A stretch of DNA of 64,000 bases, from NCBI GenBank assembly GCA_023053685.1, contig JALIGW010000026.1, positions 796,501 through 860,500 of the forward strand. Reading direction: 5' to 3'. The notes below the pieces were generated by a model. It was not told the origin of the DNA, did no database searches, and saw nothing but the letters and a program-made list of their open reading frames with translations. Origin of the DNA: Diadophis punctatus similis. Taxonomy: Eukaryota > Chordata > Lepidosauria > Squamata > Dipsadidae. The translations under genes were made by a program, and so were the position numbers. Shown piece by piece: positions 54,501 through 64,000 of the stretch (the first letter of the stretch is position 1; the number at the start of each line of letters is the position of its first letter).

Positions 54501-57500
54501 AAGAAGACAATTTGTTTCGTGGCCAACTTCATGCAGACTCTGAAGTTGTTCAGAAGAAGAACGCAAAATACCAGAGTCATAAGGGACCTTGGAGGTCCTC
54601 TAGTCCAACTCCCTGCTCAAGCAGGAGACCCTGTACCAGGGTATCCAACCGTGGCCACGTGAAGACTTCCAATGCATCTTTATCACTTTGCTAAAAATAA
54701 TATCGGCAGCAAAACACGGCAGGCCTAGGCAGTTAATTTATAAACAGATCCCATTTAAACGTAGTGGAATTATCTCCCAGCTAAGTCTATGAGAGCTCTT
54801 CATATATATTTTTTCCTGGTCTCTGAGTGCCAATCTTTGTGAAGCTGGGTGCAACCTGTTTGCTGGCTCTGAGCAAACTTTGCCTCTGTTTACAGTAGTG
54901 ACTAAACACACAGCAGCACTGGTAACTCTGTACATTTCCCCCTCCAGGTGATCTTGGACCTGGGTCAGTATGAAAACATTGCTATCAAACGGGTTCTAAA
55001 TTCTGAGACAGCTTTACTTGAAAAACTTGGTATTACTTCGGTCCCTTCATTGTACCTGGTTTATCCCAATGGATCCCATGGATTAACTAACAAGTAAGTC
55101 TCGATGAATGTGAGTTTGTAGGAGTTTCGGAAACCTTAAAGCAGTATTTCTCAACCTTGGCCATTTTAAGATGGGAAAACTTCAACTCCCAGAATGCTGG
55201 ATGGAGAATCCTGGGAGCTGAAGTCCGCTTAAAGTGGCCAAGGTTGAGAAACACTATGTGAAAGTAATTTTAGGATGATCTTTGGTAGCTCCAGATATAA
55301 TACCCGTGTTTTCCCCGAAAATAAGACCCTGTCTTATATTTTTTTGGGCCCTGAAATAAGCCCTTGGCCTTATTGCCATGCACTCAAAAGCCCGATTGGG
55401 CTTCTTATCAGGGGATGTCTTGTTTTGGGGGAAACGGGGTATGTAAAGCTAGAGCAGGCAATTGGTGGGAGGTATGATGTTGGGAAGCCATTAAGGGACC
55501 GCTTATTTGCTCGTGTGCTGGAAAAAAATCCTCAAATTGAGCCATCAATCCACTGTGCAAAACTCTGTAAGCTGTCAGTCACCTCTTGATTTATGGAGCT
55601 GTCAGTTGTTTGATGTATTCTGTGTATCGCTTTATATTCATTCTTAAAAAAGGTTTGTCCGTGTAGCTGCTAAGAGTTGACAATAGTCCTCCTCTTGGTT
55701 TTTAATTTTAATTTTTAACATTTAACATTTAACATTTTTCCCCACTTTTTAACTTTTAATAAATAAATATGAACTAGTTGCCAAGCATGCAAAAATTTGA
55801 TTGCACAGCTATGGGGATGCTGCAACGGTTGTAAGTGTGAAAAATGGTCACTTTTTTCAGTGCCACTGTAAGTTTGAACAGACACACAGCCACTGGTTGT
55901 AAGTCGGGGGCTCCCTGCATATAGCATTTATTGGGAAAATGTCAGGCAAGCAGCCAGCAGCCCCTGAACGTCTGTAGCCTGTTTAGCTTGAGGGGTTTTT
56001 TTTGTAACTTTTATACTGTCCTTCCACACACAGTTTGAAGCCTCTTCGGTCTTTCTTTTCTTCCCATTTAAAGTCACTCCCGGGAGTTAGAAGAAAAGTC
56101 ACTTCCCCACTCCCACTTCTCCAGCAAAAGAGACCAGGGAACACGGACATCAAGGAATGGAAAGACTTTGACCAGTAAGCAGTTCTCCAGTTCTCTTGAA
56201 ATAGCATTTTATTTTGCAATTTTGGCTTTTCTCCCACTTTTGAATGCGTGGATTCAGAGCGAATGATGGCTTTGCATTATTCGGGCTTGCCTTTGGGGGC
56301 TGCAGGTGAACCTCTCCAGAACTTTCGTGGTATTTCAAAGGCTGCATTTCAAAATGAACATTTTGGTGGGTTTCAAAGGACAAATCTCTTTTTCCCCACA
56401 GCAACAACCCTGTGAGGTGGGTTGGGCTAAGAGAGAGTGACTGGCCCATAAAATGGAGGCTACACTCAGGACACCGTGTGAGTGTGAGGTCGTGACTGCA
56501 GTGGTTTTATCCTTGCTAGAATCTTTAAAGCTCATAATCAATAATAATGCAAGTTTCTCTTGCAGTTGACAAATCATCTTGATCATCTGTATTTTAGAAT
56601 GTTCTCCTTGAATTCCACAATTCGAGGAATTGGGGCTTCTTTTAATTTGCACTTGATGTGTCCGTGTTATGCTACAAAACAACCTTGGTAACTTTAAGCT
56701 GGGTGGGCTTCAATTCCCAGCATGGCTGGCTGGGGAATTCTGGGAGTTGAAGTCCACACAGCTTAAAGTTGTCGTGGTTGTGAATGACTGCCCTAAAGGG
56801 TGAAACTTCAGCTTTGTACCATCTATCTGCATGCAGATTTATAATCGTCATAATTGTCTCTGCAAACATGGAGGGATGTAAATCTGGCCCATCCTGGCTA
56901 CCAAGAGTGGCCTAATAATAGAAGCTGCTAAAGATAAATCTCATGTTTAAAAACTCCAGCTCTTTAGTATTCCTACCATTCAAAATATACATTTTCAACT
57001 ATCCGTGTCTCTTGCTTTTCAGGTCCAAATTATATATGGCTGACCTTGAATCTGGGCTGCACTATTTGTTCAGGGTCGAACTTGCCACGCACAAAACCCT
57101 AGAAGGCGCTGAGCTGAGGACCTTGAAAGATCTCGTTATACTCCTGGCCAAGGTGAACGCTCTCCGTCTTTTCATTGGGTTTTGCTGCGTGCGGTAAATC
57201 TTAAGCTCCAGGACTCACCTAGTAAAGGGATGTTTGGTGCATTTATGGGGAAGGAGAAAGCGGGAATTCCTGTTTGGAGGCCAAATAGCCCGTTCGGAAA
57301 GGCCCAATTAGAATCGGGACTTTTGCTGCTGCCTCTCTGTCTGCATTTTTGCAGCCCTTTGAGGACTAGTCTGTGCCAAGGAGATTTGTAGTGTCCAATC
57401 AGCGGGAGGTTTTAGTCTTCTTGAACTCCTGCTGGAGCCCATCCTCAGGGGACTTCTAGCAGAGTGTGTGCTTTGGGCTATTCTGTGTGTGGTATTTATA

Positions 57501-60500
57501 TGGTGCCACAACCAGGCGCCATTCCCACCTGGGATTTGAAGTCCATACCTCTTCAAAGTTGCCAAGGTTGAGAAACGCAGGTTTAGAACATTGGTTTTCA
57601 TCTTAAAACTCCTCACTTGATGAGACTTGAATATTGAATCTCCTGTTTTGGGGTGAGCTTACCGAAGATCACCTCACTTGGACATGGTTTCCAAGATGCA
57701 GAACCTGCTTCATCAGAAGGGGCACTGTGGCTCTCTCTGTGCCCAGAAAAGTAGTTAAACCCAGGCCTTCACAGCCAGACCTTTTAAAACTGGGCTCTTT
57801 TTAACGGATGTTTAATGGCACTATTTTTAATTCCATTTCTCTCTCTATCTCCGCATTGGAAAGCCCCTGGATCATCCTGCTTGGATGGAAATATAAAATA
57901 TAAATCAGATAAGTCAATCACGATAAATAGGCAGATTGGTTGTTTGGCAGCATATGGGGATAAAAACATTTCATAGAGAGGATTTTGTTTTGAGTTGAGA
58001 AGGGAATGCTATGATAAATTAGCTGAATTAGCTCAAGAGTTCCCTGAGCGGTACAGGGAAGCTCCAGCTATGATTGCAAGAAACAAACATTTTATCCTGT
58101 AGACAGAAATTCGCTATCCCGGAAGGCTGGACAGCTTTTTCCAAACAGGGCCAATTTAATCTAATTCAGTGGTTAAGGCCCCAGGCTAGAAACCAGCAGA
58201 CTCTTGAGTTCTAGTCCTGCCTTAGGCATGAAAGCCGGCTGGGTGACTTTGAGCCAGTCTCTCTCTCCCAACCCACCTCACAGGGTTGTCGTTGTGGAGA
58301 AAAGAAGGGGAGGAAGGAGTATTAGGTACATAACAAGACAAGAAACAAAGGATGGAAACCAATCTAGGAGAGAAGCAACCTAGAACTAGAGAGAAATTTC
58401 CTAAAGGTGAGAATAGTTAACCAATTGGAACAGAAGTTGCCTTCAGAAGTTGTGGGTGCTCCATCACTGGAGGCTTTTAAGAAGAGACTGGACAGCCATT
58501 TTTCTGAAGCAGTATAGGGTCTTTTATTTGACCAGGGGTTGGACTAGAAGACCTCCTAGGTCAGTGGATGCCAGTTGGGCCGGATGCCAAAAGGATGCAC
58601 GCGCGCGCCCACACCCATAATGCAATTTCCTCCCTCTGTGCATGCACACAACCCCCGCACTGTCCCCCGCGCATGCGCACAGGCCTCACTGAAGCATCTG
58701 GACTTCCGGTAGGCCCGTTGGGCTGTTTTTCGCCGTCCCCAGGGTTCAGGAAAGCCTGAAGCTTGGGGAGAGTGAAAAACTGCCAAACAGGCCAACCGGA
58801 AGTTCAGAAACTAACTTCCTGTTGGGCCGTTTTTCACCGTCCCCAGGCTTCAGGAAAGCCTCCTGAAGCCTGGGGAGAGCGAAAACGGCTGAAAAGAAGG
58901 CCAAAAATCAGCTGGCCAGGGCAACGCCTCAGGTGCCCTCAGATATGGCTATGCGTGCCACCTGTGGCACGCGTGCCATAGGTTCGCCATCACTGTCCTA
59001 GGTCCCTTCCAATTCTGTTATTCTACGTATGTTCACCATCTTGAGTTATTTATAAAAAATAAAGGTGAGATTTAAAAAAAAAATACATAAGTAAATAAAT
59101 AATCAGACCCCAAACACACAGCCAGTCAGCTCACATAGGTTATTAAATCTTACATCCAACCTAGCACTAAAACAGATAATCTCCTGGTGTTGGGTAAGTT
59201 GCACAAAGGAGCAGCTCTGCAGCTGATCTGCTTTAAACAGAAAAACTGAACTTCACTTTCTCAAGTTGACTTCAGTTTCAGCTTTTGCTCCCTGGTGGTT
59301 CGTGAAAGCTGGTTGTGTTGCCTTTTAGTTGTTCTCCCCCCCACACACCTGCATCCCTGGCGGCTTCAGGGGAAGGGGGGGGGGGAAAGTGTCAGATACA
59401 ACAACTCGGATTCCTTGAAGACCTGTCACTAACTCGGCCTTTTCTTCAGCTCTTTCCTGGCCGTCAACATGTGATGAAGTCGCTGGAGACCTTACAGGTG
59501 TGGCTGCTGAGCCTCCCGCTGGACCGGATCCCCTACAATGCCATCTTGGACCTGCTCAACAATAAAATGCATGTAAGCTACTGCTAGGTTTTTGGTTGGA
59601 GGTGTAGATTTAGTAAACAAAAGAAGGGGAAAAACAGGAGGAGGAGAAAGAGGAGCAGGAAAGAAAGTGGGAGGGAAAGAAAAAGAAAGAAGGAAAGGAG
59701 GAGGAGGAAAAGAAAGGGAGGAAAAGAAGGAGGAAGATGGGAAGAAGAAAGAAGGAAGGAGGAGAATAGGATTACAGGTAGTCCTCGACATATGACCGGT
59801 TACTTAAGGACCATTTAAAGTTACAATGGACTTATTTACGACCCGTCCTTGAAGTTGCAATTCTCACTCATGATTGCATCTTGGGTGCGTTTACAGCCAA
59901 TTGCAGCATCCTGTGTCACGTGACCACAATTTGTAATTTTTTTTTGCCATTGGTTGTTTTAAAAAAAAACCCCACACATTCCGAAGAATGGATTCACTTT
60001 ACGATGGTGAGATGAGCTGCATGTAGTCCTCAATTTACGACCGCAATAGACCCAGGAATTTCTTCCCTTTCTTCCTCCCCCCCTCCTTCCTTTCCTTCCT
60101 TCTTTCTCTTCCCCCCTTTTTTCCCTTCATCCTCTTCTTCTTCCCTTTCTTTTAAAAGTTAGATGAATCCCTCAAGATGTTCGTCTAGGACGGGAACTTC
60201 TAAAATTCCCCCCTGGGTGCCAGCTGTACCACCATAGATTCCTGCCTGACTCACCCTTCTGACGGAGTGCGTGGCAGTGCGGCCTCATCCCATCTTTTCC
60301 CCCTTTCTAGATCTCTGGCCTGTTTCTGCCCAGCCGTCTCCAGTGGGTCGGGTGTCAGGGCAGCCAGGTGGGACTGAGAGGTTACACCTGTTCCTTCTGG
60401 AAGCTCTTCCACACCTTAACAGTCCAAGCAGCAGCCCAGCCCAGAGCCTTGCTCAATGCAGGTAAGGAAAAAAGAGGGTGAATGCCCCTGCAGGTGAAGA

Positions 60501-63419
60501 GTGGCTGGCAGGGAGAGGGGGACTTAAATGGCACCCCGGCTGCTTTAATATTGGCTGAGCAAGCAACTCAACTTTTGCCAGGGGTGACATGATAGAAGTC
60601 TTCCAATATCTAACCCCTGGGGCCGTCCTTTCGAGGTATTTCCTTACCAGATTCCTCAACGCAACAATGACAGAGCTTCTAATGTACTGGAAAAGTTAAA
60701 AAAAAAATAATAATCAGGAGATATTTAGAGCTATATATCTGCCTTGAAAATAGCCCATGTTGAACTGTACAGCACAGTCAAGCAAAAAGCATTGTTTTAT
60801 GACATTTTGAATTGTGCCACAAAATGCTTCATGACTGTTTTGATCTCATACAACAGTGATGGCGGACCTATGGCACGTGTACCACAAGTCACACGCGGCG
60901 CCCTATCTGAGGGCACGCGAGGCATTGCCCTATGTCAGCTCCAGCATGCATGTGCGTGCTGGCCAGCTGATTTTCAGCCTTTCCTGAAGCCCGGGGACGG
61001 CGAAAAATGGCCCAACTGGCCAACCAGAAGTCAAGAGGTTTCAGTGAGGCTTGTGCACATGCTCAGGGGGGGCAGTGCAGTGGGGGGCTGTGCGCATGTG
61101 TGGGGGGCAGTGCGGGGGTTGTGCGCATGTGCTGGGGGGGTGCATTGCATTATGGGTGTGGGTGCGCGCTATCGCGCGCGCACACCCTTTTGGCACCAGA
61201 GCCAAAAAAGGTTCGCCATCACTGTCATAGAATGTTTTATAAAATTTGCCAAATTTCAATTCCACGGGAGTCACAAGACCCGAATTTTGGATGTATTCTG
61301 TAAGTTAGCCCGTTTGAGGTACCTTGGTGCAAAAATTTAGAATGGAATAGATTGGAATATTCTTCATTGGCCAAATGTGATTGGACACCCAAGGAATTTG
61401 TCTCCAGTGCAGAAGCTCTCAGTGTGCAACAAAGTGATAAATCATAAGATACAATCATACGTCATAAGATACAAACAACAAAGTGATAAATCGTATCAAC
61501 AGGAGAAGGTAATAGGAAAGATGAGAAGTATAATAGCAATACAGCCCTACTACATGGGTAAATATCCTTAGGCAGAGTGAGGATTGCTCCATTATGATGC
61601 AGTTTCACCCAATTAAAGGTTGCATGAATCAAAGTCTTACTACTACATCGATAGGTGTAGCTTCAGAAGTCTAGTTCCTTTATATTTTGCAAATAATATG
61701 GATTCTCCTCTTCAGAAAAAGTATGAGTAATATCTTAGAAATCCAGAGGCTATGCCAAGTTTGCTAAATTTGAGGCCGTGAGCACTGAAATACCATCCTG
61801 CTCTGACATCTTGTTCTCTGTTCTATGACCACAACCAACCTCCACATCAAAAGGAAATCCTGTGTGTGTTTGTGGCTTTCGAAGTAAAGAGTGTCTCCCT
61901 TAATTAATATCCTGGTGTAAGAAACACCTCCGGCTATGATCTACAGCTAGAACATGGTTTGAACTGGGTCATTTTACCCAGATTTTCTTCCCTGGGAGCA
62001 GGTTGAAAGTTTCAGCCCATTTTTCAAGCTCAGTGCGACGGCCGGGCGTTGCTTTTCCACCGGTCTGGTTTTGATCAAGGCCATTTCTTGTAAGAGGAGA
62101 ATTGGGTCAGGCCGAAGCAACAGGATTATGTCTTTGAGGGTTTCCTCTTCTTATTGCTTGCTTTAATTCCCGCCTCCTAGAGAGCCCCTAATCCTCCCAG
62201 CCACAGGTGGAGTTTTATGGTTCTTGCCCATTTTAAAGATTAGAAGGATCCAGAATCGAGGCAGTTTTGCGGGGAAAGAGAAAGGAAGGATTAGGTCAAG
62301 AGACATGACATCTGTTTACAAGGTACAGGGGGCTAATAAATGAAACACACACAATAACCGCTTTACCGTCTCTTTTCTTATAATTATTGAGAATTCAGAG
62401 GAAAGATTCTGCGCAGGAAGTTTGGAATAAATTCTCTCTTTTCCAAAGGGAGTTTTTCACTCCTTTTGGAAAAGGATATATCGTTTATCTTAAGTGGATC
62501 AGAGTTCCACTAAGAGAAGTGATATATCTTACGATCAAGTAAGTAGGTCGAAAGGGAAAATTGAGCAAGAAATCAGCTCCACCCTTGCTGAGAGTTGTTT
62601 CCTCTGCCTCCTCCCAGCTCTTGGCAGAGAAAGGAAGAATATTCAAGTGTCAACCATGCTGGACAGCTAACATTAGACGAAAAACAATAGTCCTCGACTT
62701 ACGACCACAATTGAGCCTAAAATTTATGTTGTTAAAGTGAGACGTTTGTTAAATGAATTCTTCCCCGTTTTACAACCTTTCTTGCCACAGTTGTTAAGTG
62801 AATCTGGCTTCCCCATTGACTTTGCTTGTCAGAAGGTCGTAAAAGGGGATCACAGGACCCCGTGACCCAGTTGCCAAGTGTCTGAATTTTAATCACATGA
62901 CCATGGGGAGGGGGATGCTGCAATGGTAATAAGTCACTTTTTCTCAGTGCCGTTGTAACTTTGAACGGTCACTATGCAGATGGTTGTAAGTCAAGGACAT
63001 CCTGTAAGTCCAAAGTAACAAGCAGGAAGAAAGAAACACTCAGGCTAAGTGCAGTTAAATCCGGTGCCTGATGGAAAGCAGGAAGGAAAAGGGTTTACGT
63101 TCTTTGATTTGGAGTCGTTGCCAGAGGCAAACCTTAGACGATGTTCACCTGAGACGTGAACAGGCGCACATCCTGTGTGTCCAGCCAGGGAAGAAGGATC
63201 CACGGGCTCTTTGTCGGTTGCTTCTGGCAGGCTTTGAAGACAATCCCCGGGTGGTGCTCCAGATCATGCAGAGATACGTCCAGGATTTCTTCGGCTGCCG
63301 AGCCTGTGCCGAGCACTTTGGGGAGATGGCCAGAGCGTCTTTGGATTCCGTGAAGAGCTGGGACGAAGCTGTGCTGTGGCTCTGGGAGAAACACAATGTG
63401 GTCAACGCCCGGCTGGCAG
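48251..63419 (+). CDS. QSOX2: Quiescin sulfhydryl oxidase 2 (5' 11 coding exons; 3' end outside window)
   Basis: FAD-dependent thiol oxidase of the Golgi/secretory pathway: makes disulfides in client proteins and reduces O2 to H2O2. Coding exons: 48251-48533, 51915-52015, 52295-52343, 53254-53362, 54178-54268, 54948-55093, 56034-56174, 57023-57152, 59450-59572, 60311-60461, 63231-63419; all junctions agree in phase, about 504 aa. An N-terminal hydrophobic leader (about 21-38) fits a signal peptide. The first thioredoxin domain has CGHC at 76-79, preceded by Ser in place of the usual Trp. A second thioredoxin-like domain contains [19 protein letters not shown] and [15 protein letters not shown]. 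The helical region has [17 protein letters not shown]. The Erv/ALR domain has [22 protein letters not shown], the C-x2-C GCRAC (464-467) and [15 protein letters not shown]. The last Erv residues and the membrane anchor lie beyond the window. Confidence 0.96.
48534..50140. other. QSOX2 intron 1, 5' part, no named feature
   Basis: GC-moderate intronic sequence; ACTACAATTCCCAGGGTCCT near 49387 is a short piece of the common foldback repeat. Nothing else recognised. Confidence 0.4.
50143..50200. mobile_element. Foldback repeat fragment
   Basis: TTTCTCAACCTCAGCAACTT and GGCTTGAATTCCCAGAATTC: one arm of the small palindromic family. Confidence 0.6.
50200..50400 (-). pseudogene. LINE reverse transcriptase fragment with YADD motif
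   Basis: Minus-strand frame reads [20 protein letters not shown], then [17 protein letters not shown] is the reverse transcriptase catalytic motif and the context [13 protein letters not shown] is typical of the CR1/L2 group. Only about 70 codons remain. Confidence 0.8.
50936..51125. mobile_element. GTAGTCC-family MITE fragment
   Basis: GTCCTTGACTTACAACCATT at the left end; CCCATGGTCACGTGATCAGG inside. Right half missing. Confidence 0.65.
52533..53069. mobile_element. GTAGTCC-family MITE split by a later insertion
   Basis: Left half 52533-52694 starts GGCAGTCCTCAACGTACGAC. The right half from 52949 ends GGAGGGCTACCTGTAC. The halves are separated by the L1-type insertion at 52695-52933. Confidence 0.75.
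52695..52933 (-). mobile_element. L1-type retroposed insertion with 15-bp TSD
   Basis: Flanked by AAGAGTATCAATTTT (52680-52694) and AAGAGTGTCAATTTT (52934-52948), a 15-bp duplication with one change. Begins with poly-T and contains TTTATT, so on the minus strand it ends in AATAAA plus poly-A. The source (L1 3' UTR or a cellular transcript) is not identified. Confidence 0.7.
53399..53495. repeat. (GGAA)n microsatellite
   Basis: About 95 bases of uninterrupted GGAA units beginning 37 bases after the QSOX2 exon 4 donor. Confidence 0.97.
53730..53830. mobile_element. Interspersed repeat with (TTTA)n lead and GCCGCC block
   Basis: (TTTA)n followed by TATGCCGCCCTACTCCCGAG and GGGCGGCGTACAG. A second copy starts at 54269. 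A recurrent squamate repeat whose class I cannot assign. Confidence 0.65.
54269..54372. mobile_element. Interspersed repeat abutting the QSOX2 exon 5 donor
   Basis: (TTTA)n then TATGCCGCCCAACTCCCGTA and CAGGGCGGCGTACAACATAA. It begins at the very first intron base after exon 5, so the donor GTATTT merges into the repeat. Confidence 0.65.
54575..54660 (-). mobile_element. CR1 LINE 3'-tail fragment
   Basis: AAGGGACCTTGGAGGTCCTC and TAGTCCAACTCCCTGCTCAA: minus-oriented CR1 tail. Confidence 0.75.
55143..55254. mobile_element. Complete small palindromic (foldback) MITE
   Basis: The left arm AGTATTTCTCAACCTTGGCC and the right arm GGCCAAGGTTGAGAAACACT are inverted repeats that extend into CTTCAACTCCCAGAA / GAGCTGAAGTCC. 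The whole 112 bases can form one hairpin. Confidence 0.8.
55303..55439. mobile_element. TA-flanked MITE (CCCGTGTTTTCCCC family)
   Basis: Terminal inverted repeats CCCGTGTTTTCCCCGAAAAT versus TTGGGGGAAACGGGG, TA on both sides (55301-55302, 55440-55441). 137 bases, non-coding. Confidence 0.85.
55770..55920. mobile_element. GTAGTCC-family MITE fragment
   Basis: AACTAGTTGCCAAGCATGCA, GGGATGCTGCAACGGTTGTA and a diverged right end GTAAGTCGGGGGCTCCCTGC. Confidence 0.65.
56683..56790. mobile_element. Palindromic foldback MITE
   Basis: AACCTTGGTAACTTTAAGCT and AGCTTAAAGTTGTCGTGGTT are the two arms, with GAATTCTGGGAGTTGAAGTC inside. Same family as 55143. Confidence 0.75.
57530..57580. mobile_element. 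Foldback repeat fragment
   Basis: ATTTGAAGTCCATACC and GTTGCCAAGGTTGAGAAACG: right arm only. Confidence 0.6.
57581..58340. other. QSOX2 intron 8, no named feature
   Basis: Intronic DNA; CCCAACCCACCTCACAGGGT near 58268 belongs to a common squamate repeat that I cannot name. No exon seen. Confidence 0.35.
58341..59027 (+). mobile_element. CR1 LINE 3' fragment interrupted by an hAT-like MITE
   Basis: CR1 runs from 58341 to 58561 (GGTTGGACTAGAAGACCTCC TAGGT) and resumes at 58996 with TCCTAGGTCCCTTCCAATTC to the final TGTTATTCTA. Confidence 0.88.
58562..58995. mobile_element. hAT-like MITE (GTTCGCCATCACTG family), perfect TSD
   Basis: TCCTAGGT on both sides (58554-58561 and 58996-59003). Ends CAGTGGATGCCAGTTGG and CATAGGTTCGCCATCACTG. 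The interior has GCGCATGCGC (58669-58678) and a directly repeated TTCCTGTTGGGCCGTTTTTC-like unit. Inserted in a CR1 tail. Confidence 0.9.
59590..59770. repeat. Purine-rich tract
   Basis: Imperfect GGA/GAAA-rich purine sequence directly after QSOX2 exon 9. Confidence 0.85.
59774..60052. mobile_element. GTAGTCC-family MITE
   Basis: TACAGGTAGTCCTCGACATA at the left, CAGCATCCTGTGTCACGTGA inside, and a second GTAGTCCTCAATTTACGACC near 60027 that may start another partial copy. Confidence 0.7.
60582..60612 (+). mobile_element. Short CR1 LINE remnant
   Basis: GGGGTGACATGATAGAAGTC TTCCAATATCT matches the GDMIAVFQYL part of CR1. Confidence 0.6.
60854..61224. mobile_element. hAT-like MITE (GTTCGCCATCACTG family)
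   Basis: Inverted ends CAGTGATGGCGGACCTATGG and GGTTCGCCATCACTG. The 8-bp flanks TCATACAA and TCATAGAA match at 7 of 8. The interior is rich in TGCGCATGTG units. Confidence 0.88.
61225..62682. other. QSOX2 intron 10, no named feature
   Basis: AT-rich intronic DNA with the palindrome-like AGGGAGTTTTTCACTCCTTT near 62446. No exon or named repeat recognised. Confidence 0.4.
62683..63006. mobile_element. GTAGTCC-family MITE, near full length
   Basis: TAGTCCTCGACTTACGACCA at the left and GGTTGTAAGTCAAGGACATC at the right, with GGCTTCCCCATTGACTTTGC and CATGACCATGGGGAGG inside. Good copy for a consensus. Confidence 0.75.
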
Positions 63420-63667
63420 GTAGTTTTCAAGGGACGACTTGGCCCTTCGAGTGGCATTTTCCTGTGTTGGTAACTGGGGAGGGAGGGAGGGAGGGCAGTC
63501 TGTCTTCCAATCAGTCTTGATTCCTGCAAGGGTTTTTTTTAGAAGGGGTTTGCCATTCCTAGGGCTAAGAGAGAATGATGGGCCCAACTGGCTTCATGGG
63601 TTGATGCAGCCTAGGACTGCATTAGCTTTTCTGTGCTGCAGCTGCCAAAAAAAGCTTCAATCAATCG

Positions 63668-64000
63668 GAATAGAGCTGGAGGGGACCTTGGAGGTCTTCT
63701 AGTCCAGCCCCCTGCTCAAGCAGGAAACCGTATACCGTTTCAGACAGGTGGCTGTCCAGTCTTTTCTTAAAAGCCTCCAGTGATGAAGCACCTACAGCCT
63801 CTGAAGGCAACTTCTGTCCCACTGGTTAATTGTCCTCACTGTTAGGAAGTTTCTCCTTAATTCCAGGTTGCTCCTCTCTTTGGCTAGTTTCCAACCGTTC
63901 TTTCTTGTCTTGCCTTCTGGTGCTTTGGGAGATAACTTGATCCCCTCCTCTTTGTGGCAGCCCCTCAAATACTGGGAAACTGCTATCACGTCATTCCTAG
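63668..64000 (-). mobile_element. CR1 LINE 3' fragment, runs off the window
   Basis: On minus: the reverse transcriptase tail MIAVSQYLRGCHKEEGIKLS...ELRRNFLTVRTINQWDRS, then the tail GGACTAGAAGACCTCCAAGG. Confidence 0.88.

Overview
The window is nuclear DNA of a vertebrate, almost certainly a squamate reptile and probably a snake. Its genes are split into short exons with GT/AG junctions and vertebrate proteins. Its introns carry a typical squamate repeat load: CR1 LINE 3' ends, a Sauria-type SINE with a Bov-B-like (ATG)n tail, other tRNA-derived SINEs, several families of hAT-like and TA-flanked MITEs, and long (GATA)n arrays. There are no prokaryotic features.

Layout. 1-4176: the 5' part of LHX6 (minus strand; exons 1-3 only, the rest lies beyond the left edge) under a CpG island of several kb. 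7199-12829: complete RBM18 (minus, 5 coding exons). 12830-13636: a shared CpG-rich promoter with a palindromic CRE. 13655-19092: complete MRRF (plus, 6 coding exons), divergent from RBM18. 19093-27564: a repeat-rich gap with no recognised coding exon. 27570-46500: a 14-coding-exon gene that I read as CCDC187, related to CEP350. It was rebuilt from exons whose phases all agree, giving 4380 coding bases or 1459 aa. 48251-63419: QSOX2 (plus, first 11 coding exons, about 504 aa), which runs off the right edge.

The genes are not a functional operon. LHX6 is a developmental LIM-homeodomain factor, RBM18 an RNA-binding protein, MRRF the mitochondrial ribosome-recycling factor, CCDC187 a probable centrosome/microtubule coiled-coil protein, and QSOX2 a secretory-pathway sulfhydryl oxidase. 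CCDC187-QSOX2 here parallels CEP350-QSOX1 elsewhere in vertebrate genomes, consistent with a whole-genome-duplication paralogon. In mammals, LHX6-RBM18-MRRF and CCDC187-QSOX2 lie far apart on one chromosome arm; here they are joined.

The most interesting non-genic signals are hammerhead-ribozyme-like motifs (25741-25784 on plus, 14105-14148 and 23562-23603 on minus) inside repeats that look like Penelope-type element remnants. Others are hAT-like MITEs with clean 8-bp target-site duplications, one of them nested in a CR1; NRF1-like palindromes carried by those MITEs; CR1 copies with twin-priming-like 5' inversions; and a substituted residue beside the QSOX2 thioredoxin active site. Exon models and repeat calls were made by eye; no search was run.
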